DNA of 34,621 nt, from positions 1-34,621 of the forward strand of contig CAMOPX010000018.1 of assembly GCA_946622415.1 (NCBI GenBank), written 5' to 3'. The notes beneath the pieces were generated by a model. That model did no database searches, had not been told where the DNA came from, and saw nothing but the letters and a program-made list of their open reading frames with translations. A program made the position numbers and the translations under genes. Source of the DNA: an uncultured bacterium (lineage in GTDB: Bacteria > Cyanobacteriota > Vampirovibrionia > Gastranaerophilales > Gastranaerophilaceae). Positions 17,619 to 24,469 of this stretch are shown in pieces; within the stretch, counting starts at the first letter, position 1; every line of letters begins with the position of its first letter.

Positions 17619-18332
17619 ATGAGAAGAACAATTGATTTTAAAAGAAAACAGAAGGTTATCGTAGTTGACGATAAATATGAACACGCATCAGGAGTAAGAG
17701 AACTGGTAAATCTCGAAAATGATTACGAAGTTATTGCAAATGCAGGAAACGCTAATGTTGCAATTTCTTTAATCAAAAAATATCAACCGGATTTGGTTTT
17801 AATGGATATAAACATGCCTGAAATGGACGGTATAAACGCAATTGCAGAAATCCAAAAATTAAACCTTAAAACAAGAATCATAGTTTTAACCGCTTATGAT
17901 GATGCTGATTTGATTTATCGTGCAATGAAAGTCGGTGCTTGCGGTTATGTTTTAAAAACCATGGTTTCAGCTCAATTAATTAAAGCATTGGATGAAGTTT
18001 CAATGGGCAGAATTTATCTTCCGAATGTACTTTGTTCAAAATTCTTTGAATATTTCCAAGAATTTGAAAGAAACGGACAAAAAGCTATGGAAGATGATAA
18101 CGAAGAAAACTTGCTTCACTATTTAACAAACAGAGAAGAAGAAGTTCTTTCATTGTTATTAGAAGGTTCAACCTATAAAGATGTTGCAAGAGAATTGTTT
18201 ATATCAGAAACAACAGTAAAAACTCACGTAAACAATATCTTCCAAAAATTACAAGTTAAAGAAAAAACACAAGCTGTACTTTATGCAATTAATAAAGGGT
18301 TTAAACCCAAGAAAAAAGTTGGCGTAGCGTAA
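17619..18332 (+). CDS. NarL/FixJ-family response regulator
   Basis: Cytoplasmic two-component transcription factor of 237 residues. Receiver domain: acidic pair Asp17-Asp18, phospho-acceptor Asp63 in LVLMDINMPEMDG, Thr91 and Lys113. After a linker (about 135-165) comes a LuxR-type helix-turn-helix, LTNREEEVLSLLLEG...ISETTVKTHVNNIFQKL. GGAGGGG is an optimal Shine-Dalgarno. The cognate kinase is probably the next gene (18523-19731), and flgB-flgC-fliE follow, so control of flagellar genes is a reasonable inference. The stop codon TAA is also the first part of a structured repeat (18331 onward); the last few codons (GVA) lie just before it. Confidence 0.93.
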   Translation: MRRTIDFKRKQKVIVVDDKYEHASGVRELVNLENDYEVIANAGNANVAISLIKKYQPDLVLMDINMPEMDGINAIAEIQKLNLKTRIIVLTAYDDADLIYRAMKVGACGYVLKTMVSAQLIKALDEVSMGRIYLPNVLCSKFFEYFQEFERNGQKAMEDDNEENLLHYLTNREEEVLSLLLEGSTYKDVARELFISETTVKTHVNNIFQKLQVKEKTQAVLYAINKGFKPKKKVGVA

Positions 18333-18488
18333 CCCGAGCCAAACGAGCGAATTTAGTGCGCAAGCACTTAATGAGCGAAGTTGAGGGCATCGGGTGTGTG
18401 AAGCCCGAACGGGTTTGCGTTGAGCAAAGCCGACAGGGCGTAACCGTACCAATGCGACGTGGGACGAAGTCCCTCAGGAGCAAACCCG
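18331..18488 (+). repeat. Structured intercistronic repeat, unit A (152 nt plus the next unit's AACCCG)
   Basis: Begins AACCCGA on the regulator's stop codon and ends ...CAGGAGCAAACCCG. Parts in order: hairpin P1 AGTGC/GCACT with GCAA loop (18355-18368); conserved GAGGGCAT (18383-18390); hairpin P2 (18403-18439) with outer stem GCCC/GGGC, CGG/CCG, a G-G mismatch, inner stem TTTGC/GCAAA and loop GTTGA; conserved CGTACCAATGCGACGTGG (18445-18462); hairpin P3 GGGAC/GTCCC (18461-18473). A second unit start, AACCCG (18483-18488), follows. It is clearly more GC-rich than its surroundings. The same architecture with compensatory stem changes occurs at 20727-20877. Function unknown. Confidence 0.85.
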
Positions 18489-18522
18489 TACCAAACCGCC
18501 AACCACAAATATTGGTAAGTAA

Positions 18523-19731
18523 ATGAAAACAAAAAGCTTAAATCAATTTTTTAAAAACAATGAATTATTTAACAACCGTTCTTATTCAAAGACGGTTGTT
18601 AAATCATTAATTAGAAGCGTACTTGAGCCTATAACAACACAAAATTCAAAGGCTCTTGTTTATATGCGTCTAAAAAACATGGAAGGAATTGAAAGCTTAA
18701 TAAAAAGAATAGAATATTTGCCGGATGTAGCCTTAAATCAATTTGGGGATTTTGAATTTTCAAAATTTGATTCCGAAGAAGTCGGCTTCATTGTTTTAAC
18801 TTCTCAAAGATACAATTGCGCACTGTTATTTAAAGAAATTGAAGACAACAAATATGAAATATATTTAAAACTGAATTCAAAACTCGTATCCGATGTTTAT
18901 GAAACATTAAAAAGCATATTTTTAATTGATGACGATGAAGAATTTTATTCACATAAACCTGAACGCAGAGAAAATACGACTATGAATAACGCCGTTGAAA
19001 ATATATTAAAATATTTTGAAGATACAGTGGAAGAAAGCGAGTGTAATTTAAAAATCCAAGAAACTTATAAAAACGTAAATCTTGTTAATAAGGATTTAAG
19101 AAACGAAGTTTATCAAAACGTAAAAGCAATAGCACATGAAATAAAAAATCAATTAAGTATCTTGGATATATATACAAGAATATTTGAAAAAAAGACACAA
19201 ACACCTGAAATTGTTCAACCTATAAGAAAATCCGTAGAAGTTATTAAAAAACAACTTGAACAATTTAAAAACATTGATGTCGTAAACCTGTGCGAAAGAA
19301 ATGTTAAAGAAATAATACAAGAATCAATAAAAATGTATTCAAGCGTTTTAAAAGAAAAAAACAATAAGATTATCCTGATAGATGAAATGCCCGAACATGT
19401 TGCAAATGCATTTGTAGATGAGGATAAATTGTCTATTGTAATTAACAACGTAATTAAAAACGCAAATGATTCAACAAAAAATGATGAAATTTTAATAAAA
19501 TTGGCACAAGTGCAGGATAAAATTAAAATTTCTTTCATAAATCACGGACAAAAAATCAAACAACAAGACCAAGAAAAAATTTTCTCATCGGGTTATACTA
19601 CTAAAAAAGACGGATGGGGAGTTGGTCTTTCCGTTTGCAAAAAATTCATAGGCTCGCAATTCGGTTCGTTTGAACTTGAAAAGAGCGACAACAAAGAAAC
19701 AATTTTTTCTTTAAAATTGCCTCTGGCATAA
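18523..19731 (+). CDS. Soluble sensor histidine kinase
   Basis: 402 residues without membrane segments, so it senses a cytoplasmic signal. A weakly conserved N-terminal region (1-170) precedes a coiled coil and the dimerisation/phospho-acceptor helix AIAHEIKNQLSIL with His205. The ATPase domain has N-box VINNVIKNANDS, F-box IFSSGYTTK and G2 box GWGVGLSVCKKF. The G1 box is not canonical (NHGQKI where DxGxG is usual), so ATP binding may be altered, though such drift occurs in active kinases. It follows the response regulator across structured repeat A and precedes flgB by 20 nt. A cytoplasmic HEIKN-type kinase beside flagellar genes recalls FlrB/FleS, but the partner here is NarL-like rather than an NtrC-type sigma54 activator. 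Confidence 0.9.
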   Translation: MKTKSLNQFFKNNELFNNRSYSKTVVKSLIRSVLEPITTQNSKALVYMRLKNMEGIESLIKRIEYLPDVALNQFGDFEFSKFDSEEVGFIVLTSQRYNCALLFKEIEDNKYEIYLKLNSKLVSDVYETLKSIFLIDDDEEFYSHKPERRENTTMNNAVENILKYFEDTVEESECNLKIQETYKNVNLVNKDLRNEVYQNVKAIAHEIKNQLSILDIYTRIFEKKTQTPEIVQPIRKSVEVIKKQLEQFKNIDVVNLCERNVKEIIQESIKMYSSVLKEKNNKIILIDEMPEHVANAFVDEDKLSIVINNVIKNANDSTKNDEILIKLAQVQDKIKISFINHGQKIKQQDQEKIFSSGYTTKKDGWGVGLSVCKKFIGSQFGSFELEKSDNKETIFSLKLPLA

Positions 19732-19751
19732 AAACTAATAAGGATAGAATT

Positions 19752-20225
19752 ATGGATTTTATTAACAATAGGACAAAAGACATTACCGCAATGGCACTAG
19801 ACGGGCTATATGAACGCTCAAAAGCAATTTCTGCTAATACCGTTAACGCCTTGACTCCTGATTACAAAAGGAAAGAAGTAAATTTTGAAGCGAGCTTGAG
19901 AAATATTATTCAGCAAGAAAACGAAAAAGCGGAATTAAAAGCTCAAAATTCGGCATTTTATCAGGCACACCCTGATATGATTTTAAAAGGAAAAAGTCCT
20001 GCCGAGCTTGCACTTTTGAGTTCGAATTTCGATAAAGGTTTTGAGATTGAGGTTGAAACAGATATATCAGACCCTGTTGACAGCGAAGGCAACAACGTAT
20101 CAATCGAAAGAGAAATGATGGACGAAGCCAAAAACGGTATGCAATATATGGTTTTAACAAATCTGATGTCAAGACAGTACAGACAAATGAATTCAATAAT
20201 TTCAGGTCAAATAGGTAATTCATAG
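19752..20225 (+). CDS. flgB: Flagellar proximal rod protein FlgB
   Basis: Rod component exported through the flagellar type III apparatus to build the periplasmic drive shaft. It has 157 residues, slightly above the usual ~130-140. The N-terminal part (LDGLYERSKAISANTVNALTPDYKRKEVNFEASL) follows the FlgB pattern of a helix, then a SxNxAN-like turn, here modified to SANTVNALTP. The C-terminal helix ends with QYMVLTNLMSRQYRQMNSII, typical of rod proteins. A reasonable AAGGA precedes the ATG. It is 11 nt upstream of flgC. Confidence 0.93.
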   Translation: MDFINNRTKDITAMALDGLYERSKAISANTVNALTPDYKRKEVNFEASLRNIIQQENEKAELKAQNSAFYQAHPDMILKGKSPAELALLSSNFDKGFEIEVETDISDPVDSEGNNVSIEREMMDEAKNGMQYMVLTNLMSRQYRQMNSIISGQIGNS

Positions 20226-20236
20226 GGGGATAGAAA

Positions 20237-20728
20237 ATGAGTTTTAGTGTTTTTGATATTGCCGCAACAGGAATGGAAGCGCAAAGAATCAAAATGGATA
20301 CCGTTTCCTCTAATATAGCCAATGTGAATACAACAAGAAACGCAAAAGGCGAAAGAGCTGTTTACCACAAACAAGAGGTTACATTTAAAGAAATGGCTCT
20401 GAAAAAAGGTTTTACATTCCCAAAAGGAAACGCATTTGTAGATTTTGATCCGCCAAGTGAACCTATATTAAGAGGGGGTGTATATGACGGTAACGAAGAA
20501 ATAGCAAAAGGCGTTATGGTAAGTTCTATAACGGATGCGGACAATCCGACAAGAATCATCTATGATCCGAATCATCCGGATGCGGATTTAAACGGATATG
20601 TGGAATTACCAAATGTAAATGTGGTAGAAGAAATGGTCAATATGGTAAACGCTTCACGAGCTTATGAAGCAAATGTTTCTATAGCACAAACAACAAAAGC
20701 TATGATAAATAGCGCCATGAATATATAA
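20237..20728 (+). CDS. flgC: Flagellar proximal rod protein FlgC
   Basis: Proximal rod subunit, partner of FlgB. It has 163 residues. The rod/hook N-terminal signature DIAATGMEAQRIKMDTVSSNIANVNTT and the C-terminal NVNVVEEMVNMVNASRAYEANVS are textbook FlgC. AGGGGGATAG serves as the ribosome site. Its stop codon TAA (20726-20728) coincides with the start of the structured-repeat array (AACCCGA). The next flagellar gene, fliE, is therefore 485 nt away although all three normally work in one export step. Confidence 0.97.
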   Translation: MSFSVFDIAATGMEAQRIKMDTVSSNIANVNTTRNAKGERAVYHKQEVTFKEMALKKGFTFPKGNAFVDFDPPSEPILRGGVYDGNEEIAKGVMVSSITDADNPTRIIYDPNHPDADLNGYVELPNVNVVEEMVNMVNASRAYEANVSIAQTTKAMINSAMNI

Positions 20729-20877
20729 CCCGAATGAAGTGAGGCGTAGTGCACTGCACTAGCCGAACAAAATGAGGGCATCAGGTGTGCGAAGTGCGTA
20801 CGGGAAAGCGACGAGCTTTGCCGTTAGCACGAAGACCGTACCAATGCGACGTGGAAATTTTAATTTCCACAGGAGCA
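20727..20877 (+). repeat. Structured intercistronic repeat, unit B1 (151 nt)
   Basis: Same architecture as unit A. Start AACCCGAATGAAGTGAG on the flgC stop codon. P1 TAGTGC/GCACTA (20747-20761), extended by GGC/GCC. Conserved GAGGGCA (20774-20780). P2 20794-20830: outer GTGC/GCAC, CGG/CCG, G-G mismatch, inner AAAGC/GCTTT, loop GACGA. Then GAAGACC and CGTACCAATGCGACGTGG. P3 GTGGAAATT/AATTTCCAC (20851-20870). Then CAGGAGCAAACCCG, whose AACCCG opens the next unit. Relative to unit A, five P2 base pairs are changed on both sides so that pairing is kept. Confidence 0.85.
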
Positions 20878-20977
20878 AACCCGAATCAAGTGAGCGGATT
20901 TTGCGTAGGGTGAAGCGAAGCGAAATCCCGAAGTAACGAGGGCAATATGAAGCGATAACGAAGTGAAGCGAAATGCT
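20878..20977 (+). repeat. Structured repeat, truncated unit B2 (about 100 nt)
   Basis: Opens AACCCGAATCAAGTGAG, nearly identical to the first 17 nt of B1. A P1-position stem GGATTT/AAATCC (20896-20901 with 20923-20928) is followed by GAGGGCA (20938-20944). P2 and P3 are missing. Instead GGGCA (20940-20944) can pair with TGCCC (20978-20982). The internal sequence is dominated by GAAGCGAA/GAAGTGAAG copies. Confidence 0.65.
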
Positions 20978-21171
20978 TGCCCGAGTGAAGCAAAATACAA
21001 GACAGCTTTAGTTTGCGAAAGCAAACTTAGCGAACGCAGATGAGGGCAAAGCTGTGCGGAATAAACGTCAAAACATTGAGTTTTGACGTTTATGAAGACC
21101 TTAGATAACCGCCGTTGCGAAGTGAAGCGATAGCGAAACGAGCGAAGAAATCTTCGATTTCACAGGCGGAT
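20978..21171 (+). repeat. Structured repeat, unit B3 (about 194 nt, enlarged)
   Basis: Starts CCCGAGTGAAGC (20980), like the other units. P1 AGTTTGC/GCAAACT with GAAA loop (21010-21027) is enclosed by ACAGCTTT/AAAGCTGT (21002-21009 with 21048-21055). GAGGGCA is at 21042-21048. P2 is a 14-bp perfect stem (21061-21074 with 21080-21093) with loop ATTGA. GAAGACC follows exactly as in B1. P3 GAAATC/GATTTC (21147-21161) lies inside CCGCC/GGCGG. The unit ends CACAGG then AACC, again resembling a unit boundary. Confidence 0.75.
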
Positions 21172-21213
21172 AACCATAAGCCAAATGGTAAACTAATTAA
21201 ACGGAGATAAACT

Positions 21214-21675
21214 ATGAACAACTTTGAAATAAATCCAAATTTTAACACCAATTTCGACAGCTCCATAAAAGACTTTAACAAAATCTTTTCTGATTCTTTA
21301 AACCAAACCAATAAAACTCTAAATGCGAGTTTAAGTTTTGATGACGTTTTTAATAAAGTTGGTGAAAACTTCAAAAACAAAACCGTAAAAGGTGGTATAG
21401 AATTAACCTTTGACGATACAAAAAAGAAAAATTTATCTCCCATAGCAAAACTTGCAAGCGATATAGGCAAAGGTTTTAGCAACAGTTTAACTGAATTAAA
21501 CGATATGCAAAAAAAAGGTGAACACGACATTGAAACATTTGCATCGGGCGGAGATATTAGTATTCACGAAGTTATGATTTCCGCACAAAAATCCGGCCTT
21601 GCAATGAATATGGCAATTCAATTAAGAAATCAAATGATGAATGCTTATAATGAATTTAAAAATATGACTATATAA
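21214..21675 (+). CDS. fliE: Flagellar hook-basal body protein FliE
   Basis: MS ring-rod junction protein, one of the earliest export substrates. It has 153 residues, longer than the usual ~100-110; the excess is a polar Asn/Asp/Lys/Phe-rich N-terminal extension (about residues 1-60). The C-terminal half is canonical: THE-type motif SIHEVMISAQKSGLAMNMAIQLRNQMMNAYNEF (HEV, rod-like helix). AACGGAG precedes the ATG. It is separated from flgC by the structured array; fliF, its usual downstream neighbour, lies 16-18 kb upstream on the same strand. Confidence 0.92.
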   Translation: MNNFEINPNFNTNFDSSIKDFNKIFSDSLNQTNKTLNASLSFDDVFNKVGENFKNKTVKGGIELTFDDTKKKNLSPIAKLASDIGKGFSNSLTELNDMQKKGEHDIETFASGGDISIHEVMISAQKSGLAMNMAIQLRNQMMNAYNEFKNMTI

Positions 21676-21750
21676 TTTTTTGAATGGCAACTTTATTTCT
21701 TTACGAGTTTCATATGACTATTAAATATTACTATGTAAAGAAAGGCAATC

Positions 21751-22467
21751 ATGATTTCACCAATTTCATTTTCAAGTACATATAAAGTAAATAACGAAGA
21801 CCCCAAAGCATTTAGCGAATTTCAGAAGTATGCGCTGAATAAAGAATATAAAGATGGTGTCAAAACATTTTTAAAAGACAGAGCCACAAGAAAAGGCATG
21901 GATTTTAAATATAAAGCCGAACAAACATTAATTGTTCCGGATTCTATGGATTTGGGTGTTGAAATGTATTGCGCCAACAGAGGAATCAAATATAAAAAAA
22001 TAACCGCAGAAGATTTATTGCAGGTTGAAGCAATAAAATCAAGAATCAGAACAGCTCCTGCAGGTTATAAAAAAGTCTATGTTGATGCAGACAAATTAGA
22101 AGAATTAAGCGCAAATCAAAGCAGTAATTTAGGTCACTGCAGAGAAGTATATAATGAACATTTTTCAGATGAAGTAGATACCATGATAAAAAGCGGAGAT
22201 AAAATTACCGCAACAACCTTGTTTATTAATCCCGAAGAAGGATATTTTTCTTTTGGAGAAGGAAATAAAAGGTTAAAAAAATATGTTGAAACATTTGGAA
22301 TAGAAAGATTGAATAAAGAACAAATCGGTCTCTTTTTCTGCCAAAGAACAAACCAACCCGACCATTGCACATATTTTGCTCTAAAAGATTTGGGAATGGA
22401 TAAAATCCCTGTTTATGTAGATAAACAAGGTTATGAAGCAGGAAGAATTTTAGGTTTATTTGAATAG
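21751..22467 (+). CDS. Protein of unknown function (possible ParB-like fold)
   Basis: 238 residues, not recognised. The N-terminus MISPISFSSTYKVNN looks like an unstructured leader, not a Sec signal. The body has a stretch TTLFINPEEGYFSFGEGNKRLKKYVETFGI and a later ALKDLGMDKIPVYVDK. Together these faintly recall ParB/sulfiredoxin-like domains (DGxxRLxAA...GhxxIPVYV). That comparison is by eye and weak. Three Cys-His-containing spots (GHCRE, FFCQR, DHCTY) may indicate metal binding. AAAGG precedes the ATG. It follows fliE by 75 nt on the same strand and is convergent, 2 nt apart, with kdsA. Confidence 0.6.
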   Translation: MISPISFSSTYKVNNEDPKAFSEFQKYALNKEYKDGVKTFLKDRATRKGMDFKYKAEQTLIVPDSMDLGVEMYCANRGIKYKKITAEDLLQVEAIKSRIRTAPAGYKKVYVDADKLEELSANQSSNLGHCREVYNEHFSDEVDTMIKSGDKITATTLFINPEEGYFSFGEGNKRLKKYVETFGIERLNKEQIGLFFCQRTNQPDHCTYFALKDLGMDKIPVYVDKQGYEAGRILGLFE

Positions 22468-22469
22468 AA

Positions 22470-23288
22470 CTATTTATTCACAAGCTTAAATATTTGATTA
22501 CAAATTTCAAATGTTTCTTCCGCCATATCTAAAGTCAACATGTTGTCTCCATCGCAAAGAGCTTTTTCAGGATTCGGGTGAACTTCAAAAAATAAGCACT
22601 TTGCACCCGCCGCAACCGCAGCTTTTGCAAGCAGGGGAACAAACTTTCTTTCTCCCGCAGAACTGTTACCGTGACCGCCTGGAATTTGTACACTGTGCGT
22701 CGCATCAAAAACATAAGGATAATTAAGTTCGTCCTGTATAATCTGTACACCCCTCATATCAACAACAAGGTTATTATAACCAAACGAGGTTCCTCTATCC
22801 GTAATCAAAATTTTATCATTACCGGAATCGGATACCTTTTGAGCTATTGATTTCATCTGATAGGGAGATAAAAACTGTCCTTTTTTAATATTAATTATTT
22901 TCCCTGTTTTAGCCGCAGCAACAAGAAGGTCTGTCTGGCGGCACAAGAAAGCGGGGATTTGTATAATATCAACTACTTTAGCGGCAATTTCCGCTTGGTA
23001 TGATTCATGGATATCCGTTACAACCGGAACATCGAGTTCTTTTTTAATTTCCGATAAAATTTCAAGTCCTTTTTCAATCCCCAATCCTCTGTAAGAATTT
23101 AAAGATGAACGATTTGCCTTATCAAAAGAGGTTTTAAAAACAAAATTTATATCAAATTTTTTGCATATTTCTTTTAATTTTTTTGCGGTTTCAAAAGAGA
23201 TTTCTCTTGATTCCGTAGCACAAGGACCCGCAAGAACGGTTAACTTATCTTTACCTATTTCAAAATTTTTTAAAGTTATACTTCTCAT
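22470..23288 (-). CDS. kdsA: 3-deoxy-D-manno-octulosonate 8-phosphate synthase KdsA
   Basis: Condenses phosphoenolpyruvate with arabinose-5-phosphate to KDO-8-phosphate, the committed step to the KDO of LPS, in the cytosol. It has 272 residues, the normal length. Signatures: LTVLAGPCATES at the N-terminus, VFKTSFDKANRSS, PVVTDIHE, IIQIPAFLCRQTDLL, DRGTSFGYNNLVVDMRG, FDATHSVQIPGG and FEVHPNPEKALCDG. Presence of KdsA indicates an LPS-bearing outer membrane. AAGGA lies upstream of the ATG, and a good promoter precedes it. Confidence 0.97.
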   Translation of the reverse strand: MRSITLKNFEIGKDKLTVLAGPCATESREISFETAKKLKEICKKFDINFVFKTSFDKANRSSLNSYRGLGIEKGLEILSEIKKELDVPVVTDIHESYQAEIAAKVVDIIQIPAFLCRQTDLLVAAAKTGKIINIKKGQFLSPYQMKSIAQKVSDSGNDKILITDRGTSFGYNNLVVDMRGVQIIQDELNYPYVFDATHSVQIPGGHGNSSAGERKFVPLLAKAAVAAGAKCLFFEVHPNPEKALCDGDNMLTLDMAEETFEICNQIFKLVNK

Positions 23289-23309
23289 AAAAATAATTCC
23301 TTTTTGAAA

Positions 23310-23338
23310 ATTATAAAATAAAAAACAGCCCTATACAA
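23310..23338 (-). promoter_or_regulatory. Sigma70-type promoter of kdsA
   Basis: On the minus strand: TTGTAT, 17-nt spacer, perfect TATAAT, ending 22 nt before ATG 23288. This is one of the best consensus matches in the window. Confidence 0.6.
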
Positions 23339-23381
23339 TATTAGGATATAGTCTTTCGCTTTCAAAAGCAGATGTCGAATT

Positions 23382-24350
23382 TTAAAACTTAACAAGAATT
23401 TTTAATGTATCTTTTTTTGAATTTTCTTCAAAAGCTTTTTCAAAATCATCAACACTATATATCCCTGAAATCAAAGGTTTTACGTTTATTTTGCCTTGTT
23501 CCAACAATCTTAATATAGGTCTGAATTGTCCGCATCTTGAACCCACAACCGTAATTTCATCCACAACAATAGAAGCCAGATTTAATCCTTCTTTCGCTGT
23601 TATTGTGCTTTTTAAAACGAGTGTTCCTCGCGGTTTAACAAGAGAAGAACTCAATTCAAAACCGCCTGTTGAACCTGTTGCTTCTATTACGAAATCAAAC
23701 GATTTTTTGTGACTGTCTTTTAATTCGGATAAAAGCATTGTTTTTACGCCGTTACTTTTTGAAATATTTAATTTTTCTTCATGTTTTCCAATATGAATAA
23801 AATCAATATTTAAAGCGGAAAATACAAGACTTATACACAAACCCAATTTACCGTCACCGACAAGTGCAACCTTAGAATCCGGCCTTATATGTAATTGTTC
23901 CAATATTTCATAAGCCGCAGCCAAGGGTTCTGTGAATGTAGCGGTTTCATTATCTATATTATCAGAAATTTCTATGACGTTTTCTTTGGGCAAGGTAAAA
24001 TATTCACTAAAACAGCCGTCTTTTTTAAATATTCCGAGTGTGCTTCTGTTGGGACAGTGCCTTCCTAATCCTTTATGACACCATTCACAATTGTTGCAGG
24101 CTAAATTAATTTCCCCGACTACTCTTTTATTGATTAAATTTTTGTCAACATTGGAACCTGTTTTTTCTACAATACCGACAAATTCATGTCCTAAGACACC
24201 TTGATATCCCATATATCCTTTTGTTATTTCATAGTCCGTATTACAAATGCCGACCATTAAAGTCTTAATTAAAACTTCATTTTCTTTTACATCAGGTATC
24301 GGATAATTGTTATCTAATTTAAGTTCTTTATTATACACTAACGCTTTCAT
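23382..24350 (-). CDS. Zinc-dependent alcohol dehydrogenase (MDR family)
   Basis: Medium-chain NAD(P)-dependent dehydrogenase of 322 residues. Catalytic zinc ligands: Cys36 and His55-Glu56 in GHEFVG. Structural zinc site: Cys85, Cys88, Cys91 and Cys99. The nucleotide fold follows (VALVGDGKLGLCISL). GGGGAG is placed well for ATG 24350. The short length and polyol-dehydrogenase look (threonine/sorbitol/ribitol-phosphate type) do not fix the substrate. Between kdsA and a GmhA-like sugar isomerase gene it may serve envelope sugar metabolism, which is contextual inference only. Confidence 0.88.
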   Translation of the reverse strand: MKALVYNKELKLDNNYPIPDVKENEVLIKTLMVGICNTDYEITKGYMGYQGVLGHEFVGIVEKTGSNVDKNLINKRVVGEINLACNNCEWCHKGLGRHCPNRSTLGIFKKDGCFSEYFTLPKENVIEISDNIDNETATFTEPLAAAYEILEQLHIRPDSKVALVGDGKLGLCISLVFSALNIDFIHIGKHEEKLNISKSNGVKTMLLSELKDSHKKSFDFVIEATGSTGGFELSSSLVKPRGTLVLKSTITAKEGLNLASIVVDEITVVGSRCGQFRPILRLLEQGKINVKPLISGIYSVDDFEKAFEENSKKDTLKILVKF

Positions 24351-24404
24351 TTTTCTCCCCTTTTTATTTTTATTTTAAATAAATATTTTTTTTAATACAA
24401 CTTT

Positions 24405-24433
24405 TATATAATTTTATTTGATTTTTGTGTAAA
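24405..24433 (-). promoter_or_regulatory. Candidate promoter of the alcohol dehydrogenase gene
   Basis: On the minus strand: TTTACA, 17-nt spacer, TATATA, in the divergent region between the dehydrogenase and SIS genes. The region is extremely AT-rich, so chance matches are possible. Confidence 0.35.
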
Positions 24434-24469
24434 ATAACATTAAGGTTGAGAAAAAGTTTTGAAGGTTTA

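Noticed and set aside
18249-18483. Minus-strand ORFs across the structured repeat A
   Set aside because: They arise from the GC-rich repeat and overlap the response-regulator end in antisense.
20727-21171. CRISPR array or integron attC array as explanation for the repeats
   Set aside because: Units are about 150 nt with internal hairpins and no constant short repeat/unique spacer alternation; no cas or integrase genes and no attC-type R/L boxes seen.
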